Positions 43,202 to 52,682 of a stretch of DNA of 64,000 nt are shown here, piece by piece. The notes under the pieces are model-generated. The model made no database searches. It was given only the letters and a program-made list of their open reading frames with translations, and was not told the DNA's origin. Numbering within the stretch: the first letter of the stretch is position 1; each line of letters begins with the position of its first letter. Position numbers and translations under genes: made by a program. Source of the stretch: an uncultured Kordiimonas sp. (lineage in GTDB: Bacteria > Pseudomonadota > Alphaproteobacteria > Sphingomonadales > Kordiimonadaceae); NCBI GenBank assembly GCA_947503625.1, contig CANNEK010000001.1, forward strand, positions 1,048,152 to 1,112,151, given 5' to 3'.

Positions 43202-44749
43202 ATGTTCGGGCTCAATCAGCTCAAGAAAACAATACTTTCGTCGCCAGTCGGGATGCGAAAACGCTCGAGCCTGATCCAGATGGTCAGCTCTTACGGCTTG
43301 CAAGCTGTAGGAATGGTGCAAGGTTTTTTGCTGATCCCGATTTATATCCAATATATAGGCGCTGAGCAGTTTGGGTTTTGGCTAGCGACAGGCGGAATTC
43401 TGGTAGCCCTGATGACCTTTGATCTGGGCTTATCCCAACCCATCAATCAGAAAATATCGCGACACACTGGCAAGAAGGAGAGGGAAGAGGCCGCAAATTG
43501 GTTCTGGACTGGCCTTGCTTGTTATTTTGCTATCCTGCTTATCGCCGCGCTACCAGCCTTCTGGATTGCCGTTGAGTTACCGGTGTTTCTATCAATCCCG
43601 AGCAGCTACCGCCCCGATTTTGAACTCGCCATTCTTGTTGCCTATTTTGCAACACTCCTGAAAATCCTTGGTGACTATATTCAAGGGTATGCTGCGGCAG
43701 TCCTTAGGCCCACCGGGCCGTCGATCGGCCTGATCCTAGGGCAAATACTGGGCATCGGACTGAATATTGCCTTGATCACCAGCGGATATGGGGTTGTTGC
43801 CATAGCAGTTGGCCTTATCGCAGCTCAAATATTTGCGCTTTTTTGCGGCTTCATCTTTATTGCGCATTCGCTAACTCGAAAAAAACTACTGCTACGCGGG
43901 CCTTCCTGGCGGGTGGTTGCGCATATCCGTTCTTTTATCGCCCATACAATATTTGTGAAAGTGTTTCAGCGTTTCACACAACAGGCAGAGCCATTGGTTC
44001 TCACCATGTTCATCGGTGCGGAAACAGCCGCTCTATACGGAATAAACAAGAAAGTCGCCGATTTGCTTGATCGCCTCGTCAGCGTCATCTGGGGGTCCAC
44101 GTTCTATTCAGTCGCTAACTTAGCCGGTGCAAAGTCGCATGATGAGTTGAAGCGCATTACAAACTTGCTGCTCAAAGTACTATTGGGCTCGATCACAGTC
44201 CTAGTTGCTGGTTACATTGCCTACAATACCCGGTTTGTCAGTTGGTGGGTATCGTCCGACATGACGATGCCACTGGTCATTGTCGCGTTAGTCGGGATGA
44301 GCCGTATCAGTGAAATCGCTGCAAACTTCCTATCCGAGATGCACATTGCACTTGGGCGCATCAAATTTACCGCTCAAAACCTGCTTGTCTTCATTGCGCT
44401 GCGGTTCGCGCTGCTTTGTCTGGGGGTCTGGTGGCTCGGCATTGTTGGGGCGCCTTCTGCCGTTCTTCTGTCAACAATACTTGCGGCGGTGTTCTTCTTT
44501 TTCAAACTGCGCTCCAATGAAGACTTGCTAACCTTTCCATCGCAGAATATTGCAGGCTTCCTGAGCGTTGTCATGGGATTCGTCTTTACCGGCATGCTAG
44601 CCGCCTATTGGCTATCGCCTTTACAGTCAGAAGTGGGGGCAGTTTCCCTGACCGCTATAATGGTCAGCATGCTTGGGATTATTTGGGTGTATTTGTTTTT
44701 TAAACCACGCTCCATGACAGCATCGAAGCAGGACCGTCCGGATGCATGA
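43202..44749 (+). CDS. Polysaccharide flippase (Wzx-like)
   Basis: A 515-residue membrane protein with about 12-14 hydrophobic helices. The MATE/Wzx N-terminal pattern is SSYGLQAVGMVQGFLLIPIY with LMTFDLGLSQPINQKIS. It fits the export of undecaprenyl-linked repeat units across the inner membrane. It is in the middle of the polysaccharide set, overlapping the following GT10 gene by 8 bases. Confidence 0.88.
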   Translation: MFGLNQLKKTILSSPVGMRKRSSLIQMVSSYGLQAVGMVQGFLLIPIYIQYIGAEQFGFWLATGGILVALMTFDLGLSQPINQKISRHTGKKEREEAANWFWTGLACYFAILLIAALPAFWIAVELPVFLSIPSSYRPDFELAILVAYFATLLKILGDYIQGYAAAVLRPTGPSIGLILGQILGIGLNIALITSGYGVVAIAVGLIAAQIFALFCGFIFIAHSLTRKKLLLRGPSWRVVAHIRSFIAHTIFVKVFQRFTQQAEPLVLTMFIGAETAALYGINKKVADLLDRLVSVIWGSTFYSVANLAGAKSHDELKRITNLLLKVLLGSITVLVAGYIAYNTRFVSWWVSSDMTMPLVIVALVGMSRISEIAANFLSEMHIALGRIKFTAQNLLVFIALRFALLCLGVWWLGIVGAPSAVLLSTILAAVFFFFKLRSNEDLLTFPSQNIAGFLSVVMGFVFTGMLAAYWLSPLQSEVGAVSLTAIMVSMLGIIWVYLFFKPRSMTASKQDRPDA

Positions 44750-45860
44750 AATCGCGATCTATCCAACCCAGAGTAGCCTGCTAAACAACAAAATGTTTTG
44801 CGCAGAAGATGATCACGACAGTCGAATGGCCGGTTTCATCGAACTCCAATCCAGCCTCGCCAACCAAGGCTGGAATCTCCAGACATATGACAGGGCAAAT
44901 CTGGACACCACTTCCGCCGCCATTTTTTATCAGGTGGAAAACCAGATAGACTTGATGCTCCAGCTGCTAAAACGAAATCCGGCCTGTAGTCTTTTTGTGT
45001 TTGCCATCGAGCCGCCTGTTGTCTGCGGGATGCATGAGGCAGATATCCTTACAAGGCTGGATGTTGATGGCATATTTACGTGGCGGGACGATCTCATCGA
45101 TGGCAAAAAACTTATAAAAGCCAACGATCCACGCGCTCCCTATGCCGGATATGCCGACGTTCCCTTCGAAGAACGGGAACTAATATGCACGATTGCTGGC
45201 AACAAGTCCTTTCACCATACGAACGGCCTGTATGACGCGCGAAAGTCAGCCATTAAAGCTCTCCGGACGGCCGGCGTTGATTTTCATCTTTTTGGAACCG
45301 GATGGGACATTTGCCAAGATGCAGAAGTGAGTGCAACTTACAAAGGCAGGGTCGATGATAAACTGTCAACACAGAGCAAATATAAATTCACGCTGTGTTT
45401 TGAAAATGCCTGTGGGTACCCCGGCTATGTAACGGAAAAAATATTCGATTGCTTCGCGGCTGGTTCTGTACCTATTTATTGGGGAGCGTCAAACATCAGT
45501 GATATCATTCCACCGGAAAGTTTTATCGACTGGAGGGGGTTCAAAACAACAGAGGAACTCGTTGCCTACCTCAACGCCATCAGTAAAAAGGAATTCCATA
45601 CATTTCAGCTGGCGGCGGATCGCTTTATGCGTTCCGAGTTCGAGCAGCAGTTCTCCGGAACCGCACTGGCAGAGAAAGTCAGTAACCGATTGAACGAACT
45701 GTCCCGGAAAAATAGTGTCCGGCGCAATCCCGTTCTCTTCCTATTGAAGACTGTCGGCGTGCTGCTCAGGTCCTGTCTCTCAAAGCCACACTCCAGAAAA
45801 CTTGCCAGCATCTATCATATTATGCAGGCTCTGTTGCGTAGGCAGAAAATACGAACATGA
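44742..45860 (+). CDS. Glycosyltransferase family 10, alpha-1,3-fucosyltransferase-like
   Basis: At 372 residues, the C-terminal half carries the GT10 donor-site block: KYKFTLCFENACGYPGYVTEKIFDCF followed at once by AAGSVPIYWGASNISDIIP. The N-terminal acceptor half is diverged, as usual. The C-terminal 50 residues are basic, consistent with peripheral membrane association as in Helicobacter enzymes. Together with the GT11 gene this gives two fucosyltransferase-type proteins in one cluster. Confidence 0.9.
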   Translation: MHEIAIYPTQSSLLNNKMFCAEDDHDSRMAGFIELQSSLANQGWNLQTYDRANLDTTSAAIFYQVENQIDLMLQLLKRNPACSLFVFAIEPPVVCGMHEADILTRLDVDGIFTWRDDLIDGKKLIKANDPRAPYAGYADVPFEERELICTIAGNKSFHHTNGLYDARKSAIKALRTAGVDFHLFGTGWDICQDAEVSATYKGRVDDKLSTQSKYKFTLCFENACGYPGYVTEKIFDCFAAGSVPIYWGASNISDIIPPESFIDWRGFKTTEELVAYLNAISKKEFHTFQLAADRFMRSEFEQQFSGTALAEKVSNRLNELSRKNSVRRNPVLFLLKTVGVLLRSCLSKPHSRKLASIYHIMQALLRRQKIRT

Positions 45861-45902
45861 GACCCTTTAGGACAAGCCTGCACTCAATGAAACGCTTCGG
45901 TT

Positions 45903-47213
45903 ATGATTAGATACGCACTCTTTTTCTTATTGGCGCTTTCACCGCTGCCATTGGCAAGCGCACGGCCGGTCTGGCAGTGGGCGTGGATAGTTTTTATTGG
46001 ACTTATGTGTCTGGGCGCGCTCGTAACCGTATTGACTTCGCGAAAAGTCAGGCCCTCTATCCTGCAACAGGCATTGCGACTGCCAAAGGCAGCCCTGCTA
46101 CTTTTTTCTCTTTTTATTATATGGGGTTTTTTGCAAGCCATACTGGCTATCCCTGAGCAACCCAGGATCGGAACAGGTTTCCAATTCATCTCCTCTCTGG
46201 CCCCGGAAAAAACACTGAAAGTCAGTCTGTTTTTTCTTGCCCACATGATGCTCTTTATTCTGGTGTTTGTGTGCACACATTCAAGAGAGAGAGCCGCATT
46301 GTTTTTCAACACCATAGCGGTCATTACAACGCTTTATGCCCTGTACGGATTGATCATATTTCTTTCTGGCAACGAATATATTCTGTGGATGGAAAAAGAA
46401 CACTACCTTCGTGCCCTTACGTCTACGTTTGTCAACAGTAACAATTATGCGGCATACACTGGCATGGGCCTGATCACCACCGTTGCTTGTGGCGCGCAGC
46501 GCTATGTCAACACATATAGAGGGCAACCTTCAAAAGCCTACATAAGAGAGATACTCGATGGCCCCGGCAGTCTTTATCTCATTGCGACACTAATCCTTCT
46601 GTCAGCCTTGATGCTTACCGGTTCCCGTGCCGGAGTCGTAACGACAAGCATTGGGCTACTGACTTTCTTCCTAATTTGGCGCCCCGATGGGCTCCGCTTA
46701 AAAACAAAAATGCGTATCGGGTTTTTGGTAGTATTAGTCTTGGTGGCAATCGCACTTATAAGTGGAGAACGTTTCACGTATCGCATCACGGAAACCGATC
46801 TGTTCACAGATGAGAGGTTCGATATTTACCCATTGGTGTGGGATTCTATCTGTACCTTTCCGCTCTCGGGTACTGGCCTTGGTACATTTGACGAAGGGTT
46901 TCGACTTGTAAGGACCGTTGATGTTCGAAAGCTCTTTCTGCGGGCGCACAGCGATTACCTGGAAATTACGATGACCGCTGGCCTGCCAGCTACAATTTTG
47001 CTGATATTATCAATTGGGTTCGTGGTGCAAAACATATGGAAACATGCCTTAAGCTATAAAACCTCGGTTTTTGCCGCATGTGTTCTTGCAGTTGCGGTTC
47101 AACTGGGCATTCACTCAGCTATCGATTTCCCCTTACAGATACCCGCCATTTCATTGCTGTTTGTGACACTGATTGCAATAGCTTCTGCCAGGGCAAGAAA
47201 GCAGTTAATATGA
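45903..47213 (+). CDS. O-antigen ligase/polymerase family membrane protein
   Basis: A 436-residue protein with about 10-12 membrane helices. The Wzy_C/WaaL signature lies in the large periplasmic loop and next helix: LTGSRAGVVTTSIGLL, then FPLSGTGLGTFDEGFR and RAHSDYLEITMTAGLPATILL. Either polymerase (Wzy) or ligase activity fits. A second polymerase-like gene at 52683 suggests that one polymerises and the other ligates, or that two glycans are made. Confidence 0.85.
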   Translation: MIRYALFFLLALSPLPLASARPVWQWAWIVFIGLMCLGALVTVLTSRKVRPSILQQALRLPKAALLLFSLFIIWGFLQAILAIPEQPRIGTGFQFISSLAPEKTLKVSLFFLAHMMLFILVFVCTHSRERAALFFNTIAVITTLYALYGLIIFLSGNEYILWMEKEHYLRALTSTFVNSNNYAAYTGMGLITTVACGAQRYVNTYRGQPSKAYIREILDGPGSLYLIATLILLSALMLTGSRAGVVTTSIGLLTFFLIWRPDGLRLKTKMRIGFLVVLVLVAIALISGERFTYRITETDLFTDERFDIYPLVWDSICTFPLSGTGLGTFDEGFRLVRTVDVRKLFLRAHSDYLEITMTAGLPATILLILSIGFVVQNIWKHALSYKTSVFAACVLAVAVQLGIHSAIDFPLQIPAISLLFVTLIAIASARARKQLI

Positions 47214-47273
47214 TGCCGGGTCGGGCAGTTAAATTGACAGTGTCATGCCACATACCTGAACTGGCGCACAAAT

Positions 47274-48449
47274 ATGAGTAAAGCTGATACAGCAATGACT
47301 GAAAAACCCTTGAAAATTCTGTACCTTAGTCATATTGCCAGGATGATGGGGGGCGGTGAATTTCAAATCCTGGAAACCGCAGTTGGCGTCATTGAGAAAG
47401 GTCATAAAGCTCATGTTGTATGTCATGCAGAGAATACGAAATTTCAGGGTTTCCTGAAGTCAGCCAAAGTACCGTATTCACTGATGACACCAATGGGTAT
47501 TCCGATGCTACCCGCTCAACTGAGGCTAGCAATATGGCTATGGCGTGCCTTGCCAAGACTATGCGCACAGTTTGGGCCTGATCTGATCTGCACAAATACC
47601 CTGCTGACAACGCTGGTGGCAGCTATTACCCGAGCCAGGCTTAATGGTAAGCTGATATACGCAGCCATGGTAAGTAAACGGCCTAAGCGATTTGACCCAT
47701 TCTACAGGTTCATTGCAAAAAAGCTGGATGGTGTAATGTACAATTCCAGTTACACCCGTTCGTCCTATAAAAGCGTTTTTGGTGGCGTTGGTCATGATCT
47801 CGTTAACTATTCAATAGTGGCAGCCCCTGACTCCAAAGATTTAGATCCCAAGAAAATAATTGATTTGCGCACCAAACAATTGAACGGCGCAAAATACATG
47901 ATCGGGTTCGTTGGCCGCATCACACCCAAAAAGGCTGTAGATTACTTCCTTGCGGCGGCGAAAAAATTGGCGGATCAGGGTTTGGATGCGAAATTTGTTA
48001 TCGTCGGCGACAATGACCCGCGTTTCCCACAATATTGTCAAGCGGTACGCCAGCAAGCCGAGAACGACATGCCCGGCAAAGTGAGTTTTTTAGGCCATGT
48101 GGACGAGATTTATCCTTTTATGGCCGGGCTAGACGCTTTGCTTATCACCTCTTCCGGTGAAGGCTTTGGCAGAGCGGGCGTAGAAGCAGCATATCTTGGC
48201 GTTCCCGCTGTTGGCACTACTCCGGGGGGTATCGTTGAGGTATTGGAGCATCACCCAATGTCTGCAATCGTACCATGTGGGCAGCCTGATCAAATGGCTA
48301 AAGCCACTTGGCACCTCATCAAGAAATTCTCTGTCGACACTACGAACAAACCAGATTCCGCGGCAACGATTGCTCAGGCATTCGGTGGGAAAATATTAGT
48401 AGAGAGAGAGTTGAAGTTCTACCGCAGTATTGTGGAGAAAAGGGAATGA
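47274..48449 (+). CDS. Glycosyltransferase family 4 protein
   Basis: A 391-residue GT-B enzyme. MMGGGEFQILETAVGVIEKGH is the N-terminal acceptor-side motif. The donor half has IGFVGRITPKKAVDYFLAAAKKL, FVIVGDND, and SSGEGFGRAGVEAAYLGVPAVGTTPGG containing the EX7E pair. The ATG at 47295 is an alternative start. It overlaps the sulfotransferase gene by ATGA. Confidence 0.9.
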   Translation: MSKADTAMTEKPLKILYLSHIARMMGGGEFQILETAVGVIEKGHKAHVVCHAENTKFQGFLKSAKVPYSLMTPMGIPMLPAQLRLAIWLWRALPRLCAQFGPDLICTNTLLTTLVAAITRARLNGKLIYAAMVSKRPKRFDPFYRFIAKKLDGVMYNSSYTRSSYKSVFGGVGHDLVNYSIVAAPDSKDLDPKKIIDLRTKQLNGAKYMIGFVGRITPKKAVDYFLAAAKKLADQGLDAKFVIVGDNDPRFPQYCQAVRQQAENDMPGKVSFLGHVDEIYPFMAGLDALLITSSGEGFGRAGVEAAYLGVPAVGTTPGGIVEVLEHHPMSAIVPCGQPDQMAKATWHLIKKFSVDTTNKPDSAATIAQAFGGKILVERELKFYRSIVEKRE

Positions 48450-49276
48450 AACCAAACTTCCTGTTTATTGGACCATCAAAGAGCGGCTCCTCCTGGTTAC
48501 ACTGGGTTTTGGCTCAACACACTCAAGTTTACGTTCCTACCGTGAAGGATTTGTATTTCTTTGACCGATTCCACACTCGCGGAGAGGCTTGGTATTTAAA
48601 TCATTTCTCAAAATCAGAACCGCACCACGTTGCTATTGGTGAATTCAGTCATGAATACCTCTATTCAGCAGAAGCTGCATGGAGGATAAAATCTGTATTA
48701 CCTGACGTGAAGTTGTTAACGATGCTGCGCGATCCGGTCACCAGATCTTTTTCTCACTATTTATTCCTGAAACGTAGCGGCTTAACCAAACTTCCTTTCT
48801 GGGAAGCGGTAGAACAACATCCGAAAATACTGACAGACAGCTTTTATGGATACCATTTATCTCTCTATCGGGACCTTTTTCCTGACAGTCAACTGAGTCT
48901 ATTCAATTTCAATGACCTGAAGCAAAGTTCAAGAGCACTGGCCTCAGGAGTATGTGATTTTTTAGGGATTGAAAGCCCGGATTTCGATACCGATGAAAAA
49001 GTGCTGTCTGCAGCAAAGCCCCGAAATCACTATCTTTCCAGAGCCATCAAATTAGGTGCTGACACCGCGCGCATGGTCGGCCTTGAAACACTGGTCGGCA
49101 GCGTAAAGTCGAGCAAAAAAGCCATGACGTTACTATTTACAGAATATACCGAGGCAGAACGTCCGTTGCCTTCAAAAGAAGACACAGAACGATTAAAAGA
49201 AATTTTCGTTGCAGATGGGAAACGATTGATCACTATGTTTCCGGAGCACCGCTGGATCAGCAAGCTTTATAAATAG
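48446..49276 (+). CDS. Sulfotransferase domain protein
   Basis: Beginning at the ATG that overlaps the previous stop, the protein has 276 residues. The PAPS 5'-phosphosulfate loop is FLFIGPSKSGSSWLHWVL. The 3'-phosphate-binding region is MLRDPVTRSFSHYLFLKRSG, with its Arg and Ser. This is the heparan/N-deacetylase-type fold of bacterial carbohydrate sulfotransferases. It implies that the polysaccharide is sulfated, a trait frequent in marine organisms. PAPS-synthesis genes are not in the window. Confidence 0.9.
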   Translation: MKPNFLFIGPSKSGSSWLHWVLAQHTQVYVPTVKDLYFFDRFHTRGEAWYLNHFSKSEPHHVAIGEFSHEYLYSAEAAWRIKSVLPDVKLLTMLRDPVTRSFSHYLFLKRSGLTKLPFWEAVEQHPKILTDSFYGYHLSLYRDLFPDSQLSLFNFNDLKQSSRALASGVCDFLGIESPDFDTDEKVLSAAKPRNHYLSRAIKLGADTARMVGLETLVGSVKSSKKAMTLLFTEYTEAERPLPSKEDTERLKEIFVADGKRLITMFPEHRWISKLYK

Positions 49277-49324
49277 CTGTTTGATCCTGACCCAGAAGCA
49301 GGCCAAAAAAGAAAAGCAAACAAT

Positions 49325-50122
49325 ATGATAAACAAGCGACCACCACGAAGATGGAACGCCAGGATTGAAGGCCTTTTGGGTATCAGTCCAAAACACTTTC
49401 TATTTGCGATAAGGGGTCTGTTCAGTTTTTTCAGGGACTGTTATCAATATACGCGAATATCCAAAAAATCCGATAGCGCCCTGCCTCTAAGGTTTAAAAA
49501 CGTCTTTCCGGTTACCTATGATAAATACCTGTCCGCAGGTTCTGCCAAAGGGCACTATTTCTTCCAGGATATCTGGATGGCCAGAAAAATTCTTGAGGCA
49601 AATCCGGATCGGCATGTGGATATTGGGTCTCGAATTGATGGATTTATCTCCCACTTGCTGGTGTTCCGTGACGTTGAGGTGGTGGATGTCAGGGAACTCG
49701 ATAGTCATCTACCAGAACTAAAGTTCACTCAGGATGATGCAACACTGCTTGAAAGCTTTCCTTCGGACAGCCTGACATCTCTCTCCAGCCTGCATGCGAT
49801 AGAACATTTTGGCTTGGGCAGATATGGCGACGCGATTGATCCCATCGGGCACCTGAAGTTCATGAAGTCGCTTATTCGGGTTTTGGCGCCGGGTGGAAAG
49901 TTATACCTCGGAGTGCCTATTGGCAAAGAGCGTGTAGAATTTAATGCGCACCGAATAATTGCACCCGAAACAATCCTGAGAGAGTTTGGCGAACTCACGT
50001 TGAGAGACTTTGCCGCGATTGGTGACGATGGCCTGCTCTACGAAGATGTGCAACCATCAGACTTTAAGGAGGCTGATTTCTCATGTGGCCTGTTCGTCTT
50101 CGAAAAACCATCGGTAACCTGA
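49325..50122 (+). CDS. DUF268-like (methyltransferase-fold) protein
   Basis: The 265-residue protein resembles DUF268 proteins of glycan clusters: FQDIWMARKILEANPDRHVDIGSR, SLHAIEHFGLGRYGD, GGKLYLGVPIGKERVEFNAHRIIAPETIL. The fold is that of class I methyltransferases, but the SAM loop (VDIGSRIDGFISHL) is not canonical, so activity is uncertain. It lies between the sulfotransferase and the initiating sugar transferase, 48 and 170 bases away. Confidence 0.75.
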   Translation: MINKRPPRRWNARIEGLLGISPKHFLFAIRGLFSFFRDCYQYTRISKKSDSALPLRFKNVFPVTYDKYLSAGSAKGHYFFQDIWMARKILEANPDRHVDIGSRIDGFISHLLVFRDVEVVDVRELDSHLPELKFTQDDATLLESFPSDSLTSLSSLHAIEHFGLGRYGDAIDPIGHLKFMKSLIRVLAPGGKLYLGVPIGKERVEFNAHRIIAPETILREFGELTLRDFAAIGDDGLLYEDVQPSDFKEADFSCGLFVFEKPSVT

Positions 50123-50292
50123 TTTCTTGAGCCACCCCGTGTACACTCGCCAGCTTTGCTGCGAAGTCCGCCGCTGAACTGACCAACATGTTCCTTTTGA
50201 AAAGTTTTCTGATGTTGTATAATGATGAATAACCAGATTTCACCTACGGGCGCAGGCATGGTTTCAAAACGCAGAACTCTGGGGCCAGCACA

Positions 50293-51735
50293 ATGAATTT
50301 TTCGCCACAAGACTCTCCCACTTTTGACAAGCAGGCCAAACGCAAGAACGCACTTTTGATTGCAGACTTGATCGCGTTCACTTTGGCTTTTTTTGGCGGT
50401 GGTATCCTTGGTTACATCGTAAATGTTTATATCTTCAACACTGACTATGATGTGATTTTCTCGCCGGATGATATTACCCGGCGTGGGGTCTTTTTCTTTT
50501 TGCTCATTGGATTGACGATCAGCTCATTGTATCGCCAGGGGCGTTATACCCGCCTATACGGAATGCTGGACAATTTTATCCAGTCAACCAGGATGATCCT
50601 TATCGCCATCGCCATTGATGCTTTGATTCAATACACAACCAAGCAGTCATTTTCGCGGCTATGGCTGTTTGGCAGCTGGGGTCTTAGCGCTTTTTTTCTG
50701 CCGGTTTCATTCTGGTTTACCAGACACTGCCTGCGCAAGATGGGCCTTTGGCAGCAAAGCATTGTTCTTGTTGGAGATAAACACGAACGAGAGCGCGTCG
50801 CAAAAGCCTTGAATGTAGCCATGGAAAACCAACAAAATCTCATTGGTGAATTTCCGATGCCGGAAAAAACAGCCGTTCTGGATGAAACACTCTCCAGTGC
50901 GGCGAAACTGGCAAGTTCAAAGGGCGCAAAATTGATTCTGGCTGTGGGGTCAGAGCAATTGTCAAAAATATTGACCCTTTGCTACCAATTGGAAAAACAG
51001 CACGTCAAATACATCATTTCTCCCGATCTGGGCGGCATGGCGAGGAGAGGCTTGCTTAGTGACGTCGTTCTGTCCGGCGGCGAACCCTTTTTAGGTGGTC
51101 CCCCCAGAATTTCGCACCCGTATTCAAAATTCATGAAGCGGGCGATGGATATATTATGCTGCACAATCGGTCTGGCATTGATATCGCCATTCATGGCAGT
51201 TATCGCACTCGTCATTATGTCTGATGGGGGTCCGGCAGTTTACCGGCACACTCGTATTGGGCGCGAGGGAAGACCTTTCCCATGCCTGAAGTTTCGCACA
51301 ATGCATCAGCACGCTGACAAGCTCCTGAACGAGATATTGATCTCCGACCCTGTTGCAAAAGCTGAATGGGAAAAGGATCGCAAACTTCGAAAAGACCCCA
51401 GAATCACCAAAGTCGGTCAATTCCTGAGAAAAACCAGCCTGGATGAACTGCCACAACTTGTTAACGTGATACGCGGCGAAATGAGCCTGGTAGGACCGCG
51501 CCCGGTAGTGTCCGATGAGTTGGCAAATTTCTACGGAAAGCAAGAACAGGAAGTTTACACCCGTGTGAGGCCCGGAATCACAGGACTTTGGCAGGTTTCC
51601 GGCCGCAACGACACAGACTATCAAACACGTGTCGAGCTGGATGCGCGATATGCGAGAACCTGGACTATTGCTCTCGATATGTGGATAATTTTTCACACTT
51701 TCAGGGTTCTTTTGTCTCGTAGCGGCGCATACTAA
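50293..51735 (+). CDS. Initiating undecaprenyl-phosphate sugar-1-phosphate transferase (WbaP/ExoY type)
   Basis: The 480-residue layout is that of WbaP: four to five N-terminal helices (starting [21 protein letters not shown]), a CoA-binding-like middle, another helix and the catalytic bacterial-transferase domain. Its marks are [44 protein letters not shown], and [25 protein letters not shown]. The enzyme moves a sugar phosphate, classically galactose or glucose, onto undecaprenyl phosphate to start the repeat unit. It is the only initiating transferase in the cluster. Confidence 0.93.
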   Translation: MNFSPQDSPTFDKQAKRKNALLIADLIAFTLAFFGGGILGYIVNVYIFNTDYDVIFSPDDITRRGVFFFLLIGLTISSLYRQGRYTRLYGMLDNFIQSTRMILIAIAIDALIQYTTKQSFSRLWLFGSWGLSAFFLPVSFWFTRHCLRKMGLWQQSIVLVGDKHERERVAKALNVAMENQQNLIGEFPMPEKTAVLDETLSSAAKLASSKGAKLILAVGSEQLSKILTLCYQLEKQHVKYIISPDLGGMARRGLLSDVVLSGGEPFLGGPPRISHPYSKFMKRAMDILCCTIGLALISPFMAVIALVIMSDGGPAVYRHTRIGREGRPFPCLKFRTMHQHADKLLNEILISDPVAKAEWEKDRKLRKDPRITKVGQFLRKTSLDELPQLVNVIRGEMSLVGPRPVVSDELANFYGKQEQEVYTRVRPGITGLWQVSGRNDTDYQTRVELDARYARTWTIALDMWIIFHTFRVLLSRSGAY

Positions 51736-51787
51736 ACACTTGGTGCATAAGGGTAACCTCGCTGGCGGGAAACAGGAATACAATGAA

Positions 51788-52681
51788 ATGAAGGAACACG
51801 TGACCGCGTTTCATCAAGGAGGTGCAAAAAACAAAACGCCGGAAAATGACACCTGCGACGCGGACCCCGAACTAGTTAGTGTTTTGATCCCGGTTTACAA
51901 CGGCGAAGCCTACCTGGCCCTCGCTCTGGAAAGTATCCTTGAGCAAACATACCAGCACTTGCAGATTGTCGTTGTGGACGATGGCTCTACAGATGCAACG
52001 ACAACTATTCTAGATGGCTACACTGATCCACGCCTCCAGGTTATATCAATTGACAATGTTGGCATCACCAAGGCTCTGAACCACGGTTTAAAACACTGCG
52101 AGGGTAACCTGATATGCCGAATGGATGCAGACGACATCGCTGCTCCCACCCGCATTTCGGCGCAAGTCGCGCACCTGCACTCTGAAGGCGTCGACGTATC
52201 CTGGTGCAATGCCAGCCTGATCGACGAAGAAGGAAACGCGATTTGCAGACGTTTTCAGCCGGGCGAAGACTTCACAATCAAATTTCTCGACCAGTGCAAC
52301 TTCATTTTGCATCCTGGCGTATTGATGTGGAAAGCATCCATTTTGGCTGCTAACGGCTATGATGAATCATACAAGTCGGGACAAGACTACGATCTTTGGA
52401 AAAGGATGAAGAGAAATGGCGCTAGATTTGCGCTGCTTGATGAGCCTTTAATGCAATATCGCATTTCCAACGTCAGCATTAGTGCAAAAGCATTTGCGTT
52501 TCCCTCAGAACGCGACGAAAGAAACGCGCTAGTATGCCTGAAGAACCGTGATAGAAAAAGATTCTGGTACTATTTTCGTCGCCGCCCGAGGGGACGGTTT
52601 AAGTTATTATTACGCTATCTGGTCGGTGAACGGCTTATATTGTATATGCGCATTTCGCTAAGGTTTTTGAAACTTAAATAA
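51788..52681 (+). CDS. Glycosyltransferase family 2 protein
   Basis: The ATG at 51788 has AGGAA about 10 bases upstream and gives 297 residues; a TTG at 51740 is possible. The GT-A fold is plain: VSVLIPVYNGEAYLALALESIL, VVVDDGSTDATTTIL, and a DxD-type ICRMDADDIAAP. The family acts in the cytosol with a nucleotide-sugar donor and inverts the anomeric configuration. The C-terminal arginine-rich helix (RFWYYFRRRPRGRFKLLLR) may bind the membrane. Confidence 0.9.
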   Translation: MKEHVTAFHQGGAKNKTPENDTCDADPELVSVLIPVYNGEAYLALALESILEQTYQHLQIVVVDDGSTDATTTILDGYTDPRLQVISIDNVGITKALNHGLKHCEGNLICRMDADDIAAPTRISAQVAHLHSEGVDVSWCNASLIDEEGNAICRRFQPGEDFTIKFLDQCNFILHPGVLMWKASILAANGYDESYKSGQDYDLWKRMKRNGARFALLDEPLMQYRISNVSISAKAFAFPSERDERNALVCLKNRDRKRFWYYFRRRPRGRFKLLLRYLVGERLILYMRISLRFLKLK

Positions 52682-52682
52682 A